From Simplicispira sedimenti (GTDB lineage: Bacteria > Pseudomonadota > Gammaproteobacteria > Burkholderiales > Burkholderiaceae_C): a DNA stretch of 64,000 bases. Position 1 is the stretch's first letter. The number at the start of each line of letters is the position of its first letter. The notes beneath the pieces were generated by a model. It ran no database searches, was not told the DNA's origin, and saw nothing but the letters and a program-made list of their open reading frames with translations. Below are positions 63,904 through 64,000 of this stretch, in pieces. The stretch lies in NCBI RefSeq assembly GCF_022760965.1, contig NZ_JAKVIJ010000002.1, positions 319,066 through 383,065 of the forward strand, read 5' to 3'. A program made the translations under genes and the position numbers.

Positions 63904-64000
63904 CCGATTGGGGACCAAGGGGTAAAGAACCTGCAGTCGTATATGGACTCCCCCACAACAGCAAGAGCCTGACCGATTGGGGACCAAGGGGTAAAGAACC
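63868..64000 (+). repeat. 69-bp tandem repeat interrupting attC
   Basis: A unit starting TCGTATATGGACTCCCCC and ending GGGGTAAAGAACC occurs at 63868 and again at 63937 (period 69), and the second copy runs to the window edge. The copies appear identical over the visible part. Within each unit TGGACTCCCCCA is imperfectly complementary to TTGGGGACCA. The ATGGACTCCCCC start resembles the subterminal inverted repeats of IS110/IS1111-type elements; that comparison is from memory. Confidence 0.8.

Noticed and set aside
63868..64000. CRISPR array
   Set aside because: The copies follow each other with a 69-bp period and no variable spacers between them, and there are no cas genes. It is a tandem repeat.

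Overview
This 64-kb window is high-GC chromosomal DNA from a betaproteobacterium of the order Burkholderiales. The gene content and order point to the family Comamonadaceae (Acidovorax-like): ugpBAEC-ugpQ, hemA-prfA-prmC-grxD, DUF971-ubiE-Tim44-ubiJ-ubiB, FmdB-DUF502-aspS, folE, and the purine uptake/deamination genes. This assignment is an inference from protein content; there is no rRNA gene in the window to test it, and I saw no tRNA gene.

Layout. 1-7.6 kb: purine use. xdhA (running off the left edge) is divergent from a BMP-type ABC importer (ATPase, two permeases, lipoprotein), followed by an adenine-type deaminase. 7.6-16.9 kb: an accessory block with an orphan lipoprotein, a LuxR-type regulator, a small exported protein, a HIT protein, and then a TetR regulator divergent from a tightly overlapping five-gene operon. 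All five products of that operon look exported: DUF2147 protein, outer-membrane-like protein, c5-type cytochrome, Tat flavin oxidase and PLP enzyme. It is the best candidate here for an undescribed system. 17.0-25.4 kb: a second BMP binding protein, a complete branched-chain 2-oxoacid dehydrogenase operon (bkdA1-bkdA2-bkdB-lpdV), guanine deaminase and dcd. 25.4-39.5 kb: a 5'-truncated pcp relic, a zinc peptidase, a SulP-STAS-cNMP transporter, grxD-prmC-prfA-hemA on the minus strand, a DUF1513 protein, and the ugp glycerol-3-phosphate importer. 39.8-62.9 kb: serA, a giant FAD/Fe-S dehydrogenase, ubiquinone genes, a sodium-solute symporter, aspS, nudB, a REC-TPR regulator, clsB, folE plus a BLUF photoreceptor, EamA and DUF429 proteins. 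62.9-64 kb: a decayed integron with a frameshifted, truncated intI, an attI-like site, one cassette (DUF3592), and an attC interrupted by a 69-bp tandem repeat.

The most unusual signal is a dispersed palindromic repeat of about 57 bp, with at least ten copies plus one fragment. It sits between genes but also inside reading frames: in the inter-domain linkers of XdhA, BkdB and the FAD/Fe-S dehydrogenase, in a small membrane protein, at the C-terminus of GuaD, and across the prfA/prmC junction where it may encode the PrmC N-terminus. A second, longer GC-rich repeat occurs twice in opposite orientation (about 23.3 and 33.3 kb).
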